Of a DNA stretch of 64,000 bases, positions 12,261 to 23,899 are shown one piece after another. The position numbers and the translations under genes are program-made. This DNA is from Glandiceps talaboti (Eukaryota; Hemichordata; Enteropneusta; Spengelidae), in contig NC_135571.1 of assembly GCF_964340395.1 (NCBI RefSeq), positions 15,776,721-15,840,720 of the forward strand. Reading direction: 5' to 3'. Numbering within the stretch: position 1 is the stretch's first letter; every line of letters begins with the position of its first letter. The notes beneath the pieces were generated by a model. That model made no database searches, was not told where the DNA came from, and saw only the letters and a program-made list of their open reading frames with translations.

Positions 12261-15200
12261 AAAATAACTGACATACACATCTAAACTTACAATATATATG
12301 TATGTCTAGTATAACGTAACTGACATAGACATCTACACTTACATGTCTAGTATAACGTAACTGACATAGACATCTACACTTACATGTCTAGTATAACGTA
12401 ACTGACATACACATCTATACTTACATGTCTAGTATAACGTAACTGATATACACATCTATACTTACATGTCTAGTATAACGTAACTGACATAGACATCTAC
12501 ACTTACATGCCTAGTATAACATAACTGACATACACTGTGCATCTATACTTACATGTCTAGTATAACATAACTGATATACACATCTATACTTACATGTCTA
12601 GTATAACGTAACTGACATAGACATCTACACTTACATGTCTAGTATAACATAACTGATGTACCCATCTACACTTACATGTCTAGTATAACGTAACTGATGT
12701 ACACATCTATACTTACATGTCTAGTATAACGTAACTGACATAGACATCTACACTTACATGTCTAGTATAACGTAACTGACATACACATCTACACTTACAT
12801 GTCTAGTATAACATAACTGACATACACATCTACACTTACATGTCTAGTATAACGTAACTGATATACACATCTATACTTACATGTCTAGTATAACATAACT
12901 GACATACACATCTACACTTACATGTCTAGTATAACGTAACTGACATACACATCTACACTTACATGTCTAGTATAACGTAACTGACATACACATCTACACT
13001 TACATGTCTATAGTATAACGTAACTGACATACACATCTATACTTACATGTCTAGTATAACGTAACTGACACACATCTATACTTACATGTCTAGTATAACA
13101 TAACTGACATACACATCTACACTTACATGTCTAGTATAACGTAACTGATGTACACATCTACACTTACATGTCTAGTATAACGTAACTGACATACACATCT
13201 ATACTTACATGTCTAGTATAACGTAACTGACATACACATCTACACTTACATGTCTAGTATAACATAACTGACATACACATCTACACTTACATGTCTAGTA
13301 TAACATAACTGACATACACATCTACACTTACATGTCTAGTATAACGTAACTGACATACACATCTACACTTATATGTCTAGTATAACATAACTGACATACA
13401 CATCTATACTTACATGTCTAGTATAACATAACTGACATACACATCTACACTTACATGTCTAGTATAACGTAACTGACATACACATCTATACTTACATGTC
13501 TAGTATAACGTAACTGACATACACATCTACACTTACATGTCTAGTATAACATAACTGATATACACATCTATACTTACATGTCTAGTATAACGTAACTGAC
13601 ATACACATCTACACTTTAATACATGTCTAGTATAACGTAACTGATGTACACATCTATACTTACATGTCTAGTATAACGTAACTGACATACACATCTACAC
13701 TTATATGTCTAGTATAACATAACTGACATACACATCTACACTTACATGTCTAGTATAACATAACTGATATACACATCTATACTTACATGTCTAGTATAAC
13801 GTAACTGACATACACATCTACACTTACATGTCTAGTATAACATAACTGACATACACATCTATACTTACATGTCTAGTATAACATAACTGATATACACATC
13901 TATACTTACATGTCTAGTATAACATAACTGACATACACATCTATACTTACATGTCTAGTATAACATAACTGATATACACATCTACACTTACATGTCTAGT
14001 ATAACGTAACTGATATACACATCTATACTTACATGTCTAGTATAACATAACTGACATACACATCTACACTTACATGTCTAGTATAACATAACTGATATAC
14101 ACATCTATACTTACATGTCTAGTATAACATAACTGATATACACATCTATACTTACATGTCTATAGTATAACATAACTGATATACACATCTATACTTACAT
14201 GTCTATAGTATAACATAACTGATATACACATCTATACTTACATGTCTAGTATAACATAACTGACATACACATCTATACTTACATGTCTATAGTATAACAT
14301 AACTGATATACACATCTATACTTACATGTCTAGTATAACATAACTGACATACACATCTATACTTACATGTCTATAGTATAACATAACTGATATACACATC
14401 TATACTTACATGTCTATAGTATAACATAACTGATATACACATCTACACTTACATGTCTAGTATAACATAACTGATATACACATCTATACTTACATGTCTA
14501 TAGTATAACATAACTGATATACACATCTATACTTACATGTCTATAGTATAACATAACTGATATACACATCTATACTTACATGTCTAGTATAACATAACTG
14601 ACATACACATCTACACTTACATGTCTAGTATAACGTAACTGACATACACATCTATACTTACATGTCTATAGTATAACATAACTGATATACACATCTATAC
14701 TTACATGTCTAGTATAACATAACTGACATACACATCTACACTTACATGTCTAGTATAACATAACTGACATACACATCTATACTTACATGTCTAGTATAAC
14801 GTAACTGACATACACATCTATACTTACATGTCTATAGTATAACATAACTGATATACACATCTATACTTACATGTCTAGTATAACATAACTGATATACACA
14901 TCTATACTTACATGTCTAGTATAACGTAACTGACATACACATCTACACTTACATGTCTAGTATAACATAACTGATATACACATCTACACTTACATGTCTA
15001 GTATAACGTAACTGATATACACATCTACACTTACATGTCTAGTATAACGTAACTGATGTACACATCTACACTTACATGTCTAGTATAACGTAACTGATAT
15101 ACACATCTATACTTATATGTCTAGTATAACATAACTGATATACACATCTATACTTACATGTCTAGTATAACATAACAGATGTACACATCTACACTTACAT

Positions 15201-16262
15201 GTCTAGTATAACATAACAGATGTACACATCTACACTTACATGTCTAGTATAACGTAACTGATATACACATCTATACTTACATGTCTAGTATAACGTAACT
15301 GATGTACCCATCTACACTTATATGTCTAGTATAACCTAACTGACATACACATCTACACTTACATGTCTAGTATAACCTAACTGACATACACATCTATACT
15401 TACATGTCTAGTATAACGTAACTGACATACACATCTATACTTACATGTCTAGTATAACATAACTGACATACACATCTACACTTACATGTCTAGTATAACG
15501 TAACTGACATACACATCTACACTTACATGTCTAGTATAACGTAACTGACATACACATCTATACTTACATGTCTAGTATAACGTAACTGACATACACATCT
15601 ACACTTACATGTCTAGTATAACATAACTGACATACACATCTACACTTACATGTCTAGTATAACGTAACTGACATACACATCTATACTTACATGTCTAGTA
15701 TAACATAACTGACATACACATCTACACTTACATGTCTAGTATAACATAACTGACATACACATCTACACTTACATGTCTAGTATAACGTTACTGACATACA
15801 CATCTACACTTACATGTCTAGTATAACGTAACTGATATACACATCTACACTTACATGTCTAGTATAACGTAACTGACATACACATTTATACTTACATGTC
15901 TAGTATAACATAACAGATGTACACATCTACACTTACATGTCTAGTATAACGTAACTGATGTACACATCTATACTTACATGTCTAGTATAATAACGTTACT
16001 GATGTACACATCTACACTTACATGTCTAGTATAACGTAACTGATGTACACATCTACACTTACATGTCTAGTATAACGTAACTGACATACACATCTACACT
16101 TACATGTCTAGTATAATGTAACTGATGTACACATCTACACTTACAATATATATGTACATGTCTAGCATAACATAACTGATGTACACATCTATACTTACAT
16201 GTCTAGTATAACGTAACTGACACACATCTACACTTACAATATATATGTACATGTCTTAGTAC
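12261..16262. repeat. 41-bp satellite array, about 97 copies
   Basis: The unit reads ATGTCTAGTATAACGTAACT, GACATACACATCTACACTTAC. Variable positions include ACGTAAC/ACATAAC, GACATAC/GATATAC/GATGTAC and CTACAC/CTATAC. A TA-insertion form (GTCTATAGTATAAC) is nearly confined to about 14157-14840. Units at both outer edges (12285 and 16141-16260) hold an extra AATATATATGT before ACATGTCT or ATGTCT, absent from the core. No coding is present. Confidence 0.97.
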
Positions 16263-16753
16263 ATAACGTAATTGCAATCCGGTCTCTCTTTTAATCTAAT
16301 TTTGATTCCGGCAGGAAATTAGTTGTCTCAGAGAATGTATCATTTTGTTCTCCATTCTAATTATGGTCAATAATAAATATGCCATGTAGTACATCCCATC
16401 AAGGCAGTCTACCTCAGCAGTACCTCAATGACCCTGGCAAGTCTTGTTATACTACTTGTACTTGGCTGACAATAACCAGTCACTGCAACGGATTCCTATC
16501 TGTGTACAGTCATGACATTAAAGTAACCATGGAAGTATAACCCACAGGAAGAACAACTGGGGTGGGATCAAACAGCACATGTTGGATGCCGCTGTTTGCA
16601 CTGCAATCAGTAACCGCTTACTTTAAGCTTGATAAGCTGGCTTTCCTAACGATGTGTGAACAACTTCCGGGTGTCCGAAACGAGCTTAGCATATTAATGA
16701 CGTAGTTCGGGTGTTGTCGTGGATACTCGTTACACATAAGTCTGAGGTAGAAA

Positions 16754-17357
16754 CGCAGGCATTTGTTTCCCCAGTTATGTCTCAGAATATTTCTATCAGA
16801 ATAAAATTACAAGGGGAATTGGAGGAGATAATTTTTTTCTAACTACCTTCCGAAAAAGTGATTGGATATGTTTACATGGTAAATGGAGAGCCGCTATCGG
16901 CCGTAACATGTGCTGCTGTAGTTACATAAAGGGCTAGGACAATATGCAAAATAGGTAGTTAGAAAAACATTCTGCTCCGATCCAATTCCCTAGCTACATG
17001 GCGTCAGAAATCGGTTGATATCTTTGGTAGGCATGCTTCGATTGTAACAACGACGCGATTTATCGGAAGATTGTTACATTTGGGAACTAGGAAGGGACGG
17101 AAGGTAAAATCGAAATGTTTGCCCACTACAACGGTCGGTTGAAAGTTCATGTTTATGTACGGTACTAATGGCGGCTGCCTTTCAAACCTCGTGTCTTCTT
17201 TCGCGGCGAGTGAACCTGTGCGATCACAGAAACAAGTGTAATTTTACCCCTTTCATATATAGTTGGCTAAATACGTCAACATTAACGATATTATCGACAT
17301 TTTATTGTATTCTGATAGAAATATTCTGAGACATAACTCGGGAAACAAATGCCTGTG
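16754..17357. mobile_element. Nested MITE-like element with ~50-bp TIRs
   Basis: The left end, starting CGCAGGCATTTGTTTCCC, matches the reverse complement of the right end (CACAGGCATTTGTTTCCC...) over about 50 bp with two differences. Flanks GGTAGAAA (16746-16753) and GATAGAAA (17358-17365) look like an 8-bp target duplication with one mismatch, which would fit a hAT-like element. A further internal inverted pair lies at about 16812-16848 and 16953-16993 (GGGGAATTGGA, TTCTAACTACCT). A fragment of its right end recurs at 20050-20222. No protein is coded. Confidence 0.75.
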
Positions 17358-17374
17358 GATAGAAAGTAAGGGAA

Positions 17375-17821
17375 ATGAAGAGTCGCATTGTAGTCAACAA
17401 GTTTAGCAACCACTACAGCAGACAAATAATAGTCTTACTGACACCAAAACCACCTAAAAAAGTAAGGAAAATGCTTCTCTGTGCATTTGTATATAAGCAA
17501 ATGACAAAAAAGGGGACACGAGCGTACGTGGTGATGTCAAGAAATCAAAATTTTCAACTCGCGTCTGCACACTCCGGAACATGTAGACAAAAATACCTTT
17601 GGAAAGCATGTAATCTGCGGTTCATTTTCTTCAAAGACAGTTTTTGTTCTGATTTGTTCCACATATTGAAATCGAGAGTTGAAAAACATTCACAAAAACG
17701 AGTGCGCAAACTAGAAATTGGTGTAACTTCCGTCAATCTTACTCGATCGCGTTACAACAAACACTGTTTACCTCAAGAAGACGCTGTCTTTTCAATGAAA
17801 CGTTATGCGCATATGCAGTGA
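17375..17821 (+). CDS. Unrecognised 148-residue open frame inside the TIR element
   Basis: The frame opens with ATG and ends in TGA just right of the nested MITE, within the 1.5-kb element. The predicted protein is basic, with many Lys, Arg and Ser and scattered Cys. I recognise no domain, no DDE/D triad and no zinc-finger spacing. No promoter or splice signals stand out. It may be a remnant of an element gene, an exon, or chance. Low confidence that it is translated. Confidence 0.15.
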   Translation: MKSRIVVNKFSNHYSRQIIVLLTPKPPKKVRKMLLCAFVYKQMTKKGTRAYVVMSRNQNFQLASAHSGTCRQKYLWKACNLRFIFFKDSFCSDLFHILKSRVEKHSQKRVRKLEIGVTSVNLTRSRYNKHCLPQEDAVFSMKRYAHMQ

Positions 17822-18033
17822 CCTTTGCCCGTAACAGAGACGGCTTAGCAATGCTCACATGAAAAAGCCACGCCCTGGTAACCAACGTCGCCCACTGCCA
17901 GCGCGACATTCAACCTAAGATCAGAGGGATTTCACACAATGGATATAAAGGGATTAACTCGGTCTAAAACAAAGGATTTTTAAAGGGATTAACTCAGTTG
18001 TTCTTCCTGTGGGTTATACTTCCATGAAGTAAC

Positions 18034-18374
18034 TAAAACCACTAATATCATAGGATCTTGCATTTCAATCATGTTTAACACCATTTTTATCGAAAAGGTA
18101 ATTACTAAAAAGACTCTTTTAGCCGTCCTTTTTGTATTGTAAACTTGATAATGTACTATTAATGGGTCTGGGGAATTTAGGAAAAGAATGGGAAAATTAC
18201 TAGAAACAATAACACAAAGCTTACTTATGGATGGGGGGATTAAGGAAAACAATGGATAATTAAGGAAAAGAATCAGGGGGGGGGGATGACTATAAAAAGT
18301 CAAACAAAGGCTTTTAATGGTTTTTGTAAACTTGACAATGTACATTTACATGTATATTGTGTATGTATATATGT
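18034..18374. other. No gene seen
   Basis: AT-rich sequence with a poly-G run near 18275-18286 and repeated GGATAATTAAGGAAAA-like phrases at 18178-18270. The minus-strand open frame here is chance. Confidence 0.5.
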
Positions 18375-18558
18375 GATTTATATGACAAACTCAGTGGCCA
18401 CTACCTGTGTCTGTATGGGTGATTTATATGACAAACTCAGTGGCCACTACCTGTGTCTGTATGGGTGATTTATATGACAAACTCAGTGGCCACTACCTGT
18501 GTCTGTATGGGTGATTTATATGACAAACTCAGTGGCCACTACCTGTGTCTGTATGGGT
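18375..18558. repeat. 46-bp minisatellite, 4 copies
   Basis: GATTTATATGACAAACTCAG begins at 18375, 18421, 18467 and 18513; the copies are identical as read. The lack of divergence points to very recent amplification. Confidence 0.95.
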
Positions 18559-19087
18559 GGGTACAGGGAATAAGAGTACATGTATATGTAGCTGCTCTAC
18601 AACTTTGAACAAAGAAGGACACATATTACATTACCAATATCTTGACATATATATATATATATACATGTATATGTACTAGTACATTGACCAATCATTTTGG
18701 GGATAGTAAGGTTTGGTACACCATTCTCCTAAGGGATGATGACACAACGTCACACAGTAAACAAACTTTTTTTTGTTCATTTAGGCAAACCAAAAAACAT
18801 TCCCCTTAAATGAATGTTTACAAGTGTGACATTGATACATTTACGTGATGTGACCATGATGAAAATTGTAGTTTTACTTTGGTTTTATTAAGGCAATTTT
18901 AGGTTATTCACCGCCTTTGTGGCAATACTTCAAGCGGTTACACGACATGAATGACATGAATGTTTACAAATGTGACATTGATACATTTATGTGATTTTAG
19001 TATTATCCCTGTTTCTTACATAAATTCTTATTTATTAGTTCACATAAGAGTTCAAACATAACTCTTTAAATAGTACGATTTATGCAA
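18559..19087. repeat. Dispersed-repeat debris with a 40-bp direct repeat
   Basis: GAATGTTTACAAGTGTGACA and GAATGTTTACAAATGTGACA, both followed by TTGATACATTTA, occur near 18811 and 18958. TTTTAGGTTATTCA with adjoining CCTTTG resembles 36770-36795. CCCTGTTTCTTACAT (near 19007) is found inverted near 37300. A dispersed family is likely; no gene is seen. Confidence 0.5.
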
Positions 19088-19630
19088 ATAACAAACCATT
19101 GAGAATGACACAGTCCCCGCTATGATTGGGTTTTAAGGAATTAGCACTACTCTGATCACGCAACAACACTTGTGAACCTAAATCAATCAGACTTAGATAT
19201 GTTGTGTCTGCTTGTCGGACATGGAACATGCCTACAACAATAAAGGATTGGTCGGGTATGGGGGATCATATCAATATGAAAATGGATATGCAAATGTATG
19301 TCATAGAACACTGTCCTAATACCAACTCTGAATGAGATCTGTTCAAGCATGTCTGAGTTATGGCTTTGGACATGGAAAATTCACAAACAAAATGGCTGCC
19401 AGGCAGCCATATTGGATGGTATCATGACGAAAATGGATATGCACATGTATGTCATAGAACACTGTCCTAATACCAACTTTGAATGAGATCTGTGTGAGCA
19501 TGTCTGAGTTATGGCTTTAGACAGGGAAAATTCGCAAACAAAATGGCTGCTAGGCGGCCATATTGGATCGTATCATAAATCAAATTGACGTGCATATGTA
19601 TGCCATAGCATGTTGCCCCTGTACCAAGTC
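19088..19630 (+). repeat. Dispersed repeat with 151-bp internal duplication, copy 2
   Basis: Partner of 11472-12160. The internal units again start 151 bp apart (19339 and 19490) and hold the same GGCGGCCATATTGGAT and GTCATAGAACACTG blocks. It is cut off near CCCCTGTACCAAGT, before the GGACGGACGGACAG tail of copy 1. The TTCAAGATGACGTGATGGAA-type segment near 11695 is missing here. Confidence 0.75.
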
Positions 19631-20049
19631 CACCACACAGAGCCTGAATGACACTGCTTTATAAGGGGTTTTTTTCGATGTAATTTCACAGAACAATGTA
19701 GTCATAGCTAGTACACATGATGTGTAATAGTATACATGTGTTTAAATATCCATCATGCAAGTTTAGTGCTTGTTTTCTGACTATGCCTTGCTGTCTTGTA
19801 CCGCAACATGGACTATCCACCATATTGTTTACGTCCTAGTGAATCCGTATTGTTTACATAAAGTGAAGGCTGTTATCAGTGTCCTTTGTTGACATAACTA
19901 TTCAATGGGTGGAAAACAGCTCCCACAGACAATCTAATCGAAACGAAAATTATCTAATATTTCCGTACCCATTTCAAGTTGTTCAGATGTAGCATGTGTC
20001 GAAGGTAGACCCACAAATTCGTTAGAGCAGAGCGTTTTGCTGGATAGCT
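19631..20049. other. No gene seen
   Basis: Mixed-composition sequence without recognisable features; no supported coding. Confidence 0.45.
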
Positions 20050-20222
20050 GTGTCTTCTTTCGCAGTGAGTAAACCTGCGCTATTGCAGAAGCAAGTGTAA
20101 TTTTACCCCTTTCATCTACATGTATAGTTGGCTGACTACGTCAATATTAACGATATTATCGACATTTCATTGTATTCTGATATAAATATCCTGAGACATA
20201 ACTCGGGAAACAAATGCCTGTG
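20050..20222 (+). mobile_element. Right-end fragment of the nested MITE family
   Basis: It matches 17190-17357, including GTGTCTTCTTTCGC, AAGTGTAATTTTACCCC, TTAACGATATTATCGACATT and the terminal ACTCGGGAAACAAATGCCTG. No matching left end is visible upstream, so this is a truncated copy or a solo end. Confidence 0.75.
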
Positions 20223-20782
20223 AGCTGTCCCGCTTGAAAACTATGTGTACACACACTTTATTTCATTTTTTTACTGCGTTCATTACTATCCACACAGTGA
20301 CATGAAGTGGTTTCGTCACGGTCTTCTTTCAAAGCACGGCCCGTGTTCACTGAAGCCGACCGTACTGTGGTGTATTGCATATCATTGTCTCCGACCATTT
20401 TTGTTTTGTTGATGTCGTGAAGTTTTTGATGGGTAGACATGTCTTACGTTGCGGATTTATTTGACCTGGGAGCGTGAAGTGTTGTACATGTACTTTGCTG
20501 TGTCCATCCACTTTGGACATGTGATTGGCACAACACAGTAATTGTTCAGGTAGTCAAAACGATGGAAACAAAAATGGCAACATAATAATTAGTGTTGCGT
20601 CTTTTTACTTTGATAAGATTGCGATGTATCACGATCGACGCTCAGCAACATGAAAATCAAAACATACAATCAGACTATGCACTGTATCGTACTGAAAAAT
20701 TTTTATGAAGATAAATTGCTTTCTTGATTCGTGAAACATCATTTCAAATTATTTTATGTTCTCCTTTTTTTCGCTTGGATCA
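20223..20782. other. No gene assigned
   Basis: The stretch has more CpG than its neighbours. No coherent protein was recognised on either strand. Confidence 0.4.
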
Positions 20783-20818
20783 TGGCTACGCCAGTGGCGT
20801 GGAGAACCCTGGCCCAGG
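20783..20818 (+). CDS. Possible short first coding exon (weak)
   Basis: ATGGCTACGCCAGTGGCGTG continues to CTGGCCCAG followed by GTAGCA, giving MATPVAWRTLAQ and a possible splice donor. A short Arg-containing, acid-free start of this kind could be a mitochondrial presequence, but that is guesswork. Another frame reads VENPGP, resembling part of a 2A motif but lacking one residue. No partner exon in matching phase was confirmed, so this is a pointer only. Confidence 0.13.
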
Positions 20819-21039
20819 TAGCATTTACCGGCTTTCACTGTATGGCGACACTGTCCAGTTTTTACACGTGATTTCAACTGCCTTCACCCGTTACTTACTC
20901 AGTTATATCACTCGGAAATGTGTGTAGGGTGATCGTTCCACTGCAGGTGCTGCCCACAAATCACCGAGGAACAGTGGAGGGGATATGTACAGTTACAGAT
21001 AATACTCTATGGCAAGCTTAATTAGTAATTCATAAGTAA

Positions 21040-21219
21040 ACATTACACAATGGCTTAGAAGGCTTTTGTAACACGTGGGACCTTCGTGCGCTGGCTGAGG
21101 TGCCGAAGTTAGTTGAAGCACAGGGGATTAAGGAGGCAAGTATTCTTGCGACTTTCTTGCCAATGCGCATAATATTTAGAGGTATGAATGCAATTGCATT
21201 TATTTTTATGGCAAAATAA
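21040..21219 (+). other. Coding-like 59-residue open frame, unknown
   Basis: Between two stops, one frame reads a protein-like stretch, including WDLRALAEVPKLVEAQGIKE (codons from 21076), unlike the low-complexity frames around it. It has no ATG at the start and turns AT-rich towards its end. It could be an exon of an unseen gene (AG precedes AAGGCTTTTG near 21056) or a relic of a transposon protein. I do not recognise the family. Confidence 0.25.
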
Positions 21220-21464
21220 ACATAATTACGAAAAAAATTATCAACCTTTGCATGTACACTTTAAGAATTTTCACTCTATGGTAATTTGAGATGATATAAT
21301 TGTCTTTTAAAGATGCGAAACGTTTGCTAAGATAGTCAAAAAATTGCCTTAAAACTCCAAATATCCCTTACCAATGATACTACCATTAGATGTGCTGACC
21401 TTTATTCTAATGATTAAGAACATATTTCAACTCTTTGTAAGTATGTAAGTTAGAAATAATAGTT

Positions 21465-23597
21465 TCTGTCTTGTAAAGCTTGGAGGGTATTGTGCTGTCT
21501 TGTAAAGCTTGGAGGGTATTGTGCTGTCTTGTAAAGCTTGGAGGTTATTGTGCTGTCTTGTAAAGCTTGGAGGGTATTGTGCTGTCTTGTAAAGCTTGGA
21601 GGTTATTGTGCTGTCTTGTAAAGCTTGGAGGTTATTGTGCTGTCTTGTAAAGCTTGGAGGTTAATGTGCTGTCTTGTAAAGCTTGGAGGTTATTGTGCTG
21701 TCTTGTAAAGCTTGGAGGTTATTGTGCTGTCTTGTAAAGCTTGGAGGTTATTGTGCTGTCTTGTAAAGCTTGGAGGGTATTGTGCTGTCTTGTAAAGCTT
21801 GGAGGTTATTGTGCTGTCTTGTAAAGCTTGGAGGGTATTGTGCTGTCTTGTAAAGCTTGGAGGTTAATGTGCTGTCTTGTAAAGCTTGGAGGTTATTGTG
21901 CTGTCTTGTAAAGCTTGGAGGGTATTGTGCTGTCTTGTAAAGCTTGGAGGTTATTGTGCTGTCTTGTAAAGCTTGGAGGGTATTGTGCTGTCTTGTAAAG
22001 CTTGGAGGTTATTGTGCTGTCTTGTAAAGCTTGGAGGTTATTGTGCTGTCTTGTAAAGCTTGGAGGTTATTGTGCTGTCTTGTAAAGCTTGGAGGGTATT
22101 GTGCTGTCTTGTAAAGCTTGGAGGTTATTGTCACAATTTGTGCTGTCTTGTAAAGCTTAGAGGTTATTGTGCTGTCTTGTAAAGCTTGGAGGTTATTGTG
22201 CTGTCTTGTAAAGCTTGGAGGGTATTGTGCTGTCTTGTAAAGCTTGGAGGTTATTGTGCTGTCTTGTAAAGCTTGGAGGTTATTGTGCTGTCTTGTAAAG
22301 CTTGGAGGGACCTGGGTATTGTGCTGTCTTGTAAAGCTTGGAGGGTATTGTGCTGTCTTGTAAAGCTTGGAGGTTATTGTGCTGTCTTGTAAAGCTTGGA
22401 GGTTATTGTGCTGTCTTGTAAAGCTTGGAGGGTATTGTGCTGTCTTGTAAAGCTTGGAGGTTATTGTGCTGTCTTGTAAAGCTTGGAGGTTAATGTGCTG
22501 TCTTGTAAAGCTTGGAGGGTATTGTGCTGTCTTGTAAAGCTTGGAGGTTATTGTGCTGTCTTGTAAAGCTTGGAGGTTATTGTGCTGTCTTGTAAAGCTT
22601 GGAGGTTAATGTGCTGTCTTGTAAAGCTTGGAGGTTAATGTGCTGTCTTGTAAAGCTTGGAGGGTATTGTGCTGTCTTGTAAATCTTGGAGGTTAATGTG
22701 CTGTCTTGTAAAGCTTGGAGAGTATTGTGCTGTCTTGTAAAGCTTGGAGGTTATTGTGCTGTCTTGTAAAGCTTGGAGGGTATTGTGCTGTCTTGTAAAG
22801 CTTGGAGGTTATTGTGCTGTCTTGTAAAGCTTGGAGGGTATTGTGCTGTCTTGTAAAGCTTGGAGGTTATTGTGCTGTCTTGTAAAGCTTGGAGGGTATT
22901 GTGCTGTCTTGTAAAACTTGGCGGTTGTTGTGCTGTCTTGTAAAGCTTGGAGGTTAATGTGCTGTCTTGTAAAGCTTGGAGGTTATTGTGCTGTCTTGTA
23001 AAGCTTGGAGGGTATTGTGCTGTCTTGTAAAGCTTGGAGGTTATTGTGCTGTCTTGTAAAGCTTGGAGGTTATTGTGCTGTCTTGTAAAGCTTGGAGGGT
23101 ATTGTGCTGTCTTGTAAAGCTTGGAGGGTATTGTGCTGTCTTGTAAAGCTTGGAGGGCATTGTGCTGTCTTGTAAAGCTTGGAGGTTATTGTGCTGTCTT
23201 GTAAAGCTTGGAGGTTAATGTGCTGTCTTGTAAAGCTTGGAGGTTAATGTGCTGTCTTGTAAAGCTTGGAGGGTATTGTGCTGTCTTGTAAAGCTTGGAG
23301 GTTATTGTGCTGTCTTGTAAAGCTTGGAGGTTAATGTGCTGTCTTGTAAAGCTTGGAGGTTATTGTGCTGTCTTGTAAAGCTTGGAGGGTATTGTGCTGT
23401 CTTGTAAAGCTTGGAGGGTATTGTGCTGTCTTGTAAAGCTTGGAGGTTAATGTGCTGTCTTGTAAAGCTTGGAGGTTAATGTGCTGTCTTGTAAAGCTTG
23501 GAGGTTAATGTGCTGTCTTGTAAAGCTTGGAGGGTATTGTGCTGTCTTGTAAAGCTTGGAGGGTATTGTGCTGTCTTGTAAAGCTTGGAGGTTATTG
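21465..23597. repeat. 29-bp satellite array, about 73 copies, HindIII site per unit
   Basis: The unit is GTGCTGTCTTGTAAAGCTTG plus GAGGTTATT, with variants GGTT/GGGT and ATT/AAT. AAGCTT is kept in nearly every copy (exceptions near 22683 and 22915). Two irregular units carry inserts, TCACAATTT near 22130 and ACCTGGG near 22312. Copies are nearly identical across 2.1 kb. No coding is present. Confidence 0.97.
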
Positions 23598-23856
23598 CCT
23601 GAAAGCATCTCAATAGCCTAAAAATGGGCTTGAAGAGTAAAAAAAAACCTCCACAACTTCTAGGGGGAGATTCCTAGGACCCCCCCCCCCCCCCACACAC
23701 ACACACACACAAGAGATAGACATTATTTATCCCAGTCTCAAGCTATTCCCCTATCTCTTACTGTCAAAATGCTATTACACTGTATTTTACAAATATTTCA
23801 ACCCTATGTACAAAATGTAGTTGCTTTTTACATGTTAGTGCTGATATACATGTATG
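23598..23856. other. Right flank of the 29-bp array with C/AC tract
   Basis: A 15-bp-scale poly-C run and (AC)n lie at 23681-23711. TTATTGCCTGAAAG at the array edge is duplicated at 23880. Confidence 0.6.
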
Positions 23857-23899
23857 TTTTGTAAAGCTTGGACATTATTGCCTGAAAGTGTCTGAATAT
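23857..23899. repeat. Orphan 29-bp unit with duplicated flank
   Basis: TTTTGTAAAGCTTGGACATTATTGCCTGAAAG repeats the array's last unit and right flank (23572-23605), 285 bp downstream, with several substitutions. It may be the ancestral unit or a duplicated boundary. Confidence 0.7.

Larger units (their letters stand above)
16521..18033. mobile_element. TIR DNA transposon-like element, 1,499 bp with 7-bp TSD
   Basis: Terminal inverted repeats at 16528-16559 and 17995-18026 match perfectly over 32 bp, starting CATGGAAGTATAACCCACAG. Each is immediately bounded by AAGTAAC (16521-16527 and 18027-18033), a perfect 7-bp target-site duplication. Together these define a cut-and-paste type insertion. 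Superfamily is not assigned: 7 bp fits several groups, and no DDE transposase is recognisable. The element carries a nested 604-bp inverted-repeat element and a 148-residue open frame of unknown nature. Perfect terminal repeats imply fairly recent movement, probably driven in trans. Confidence 0.85.

Noticed and set aside
20783-20830. 2A-like ribosome-skipping motif (VENPGP)
   Set aside because: The family pattern needs one more residue between Glu and Asn and an Asp before Val; both are missing.
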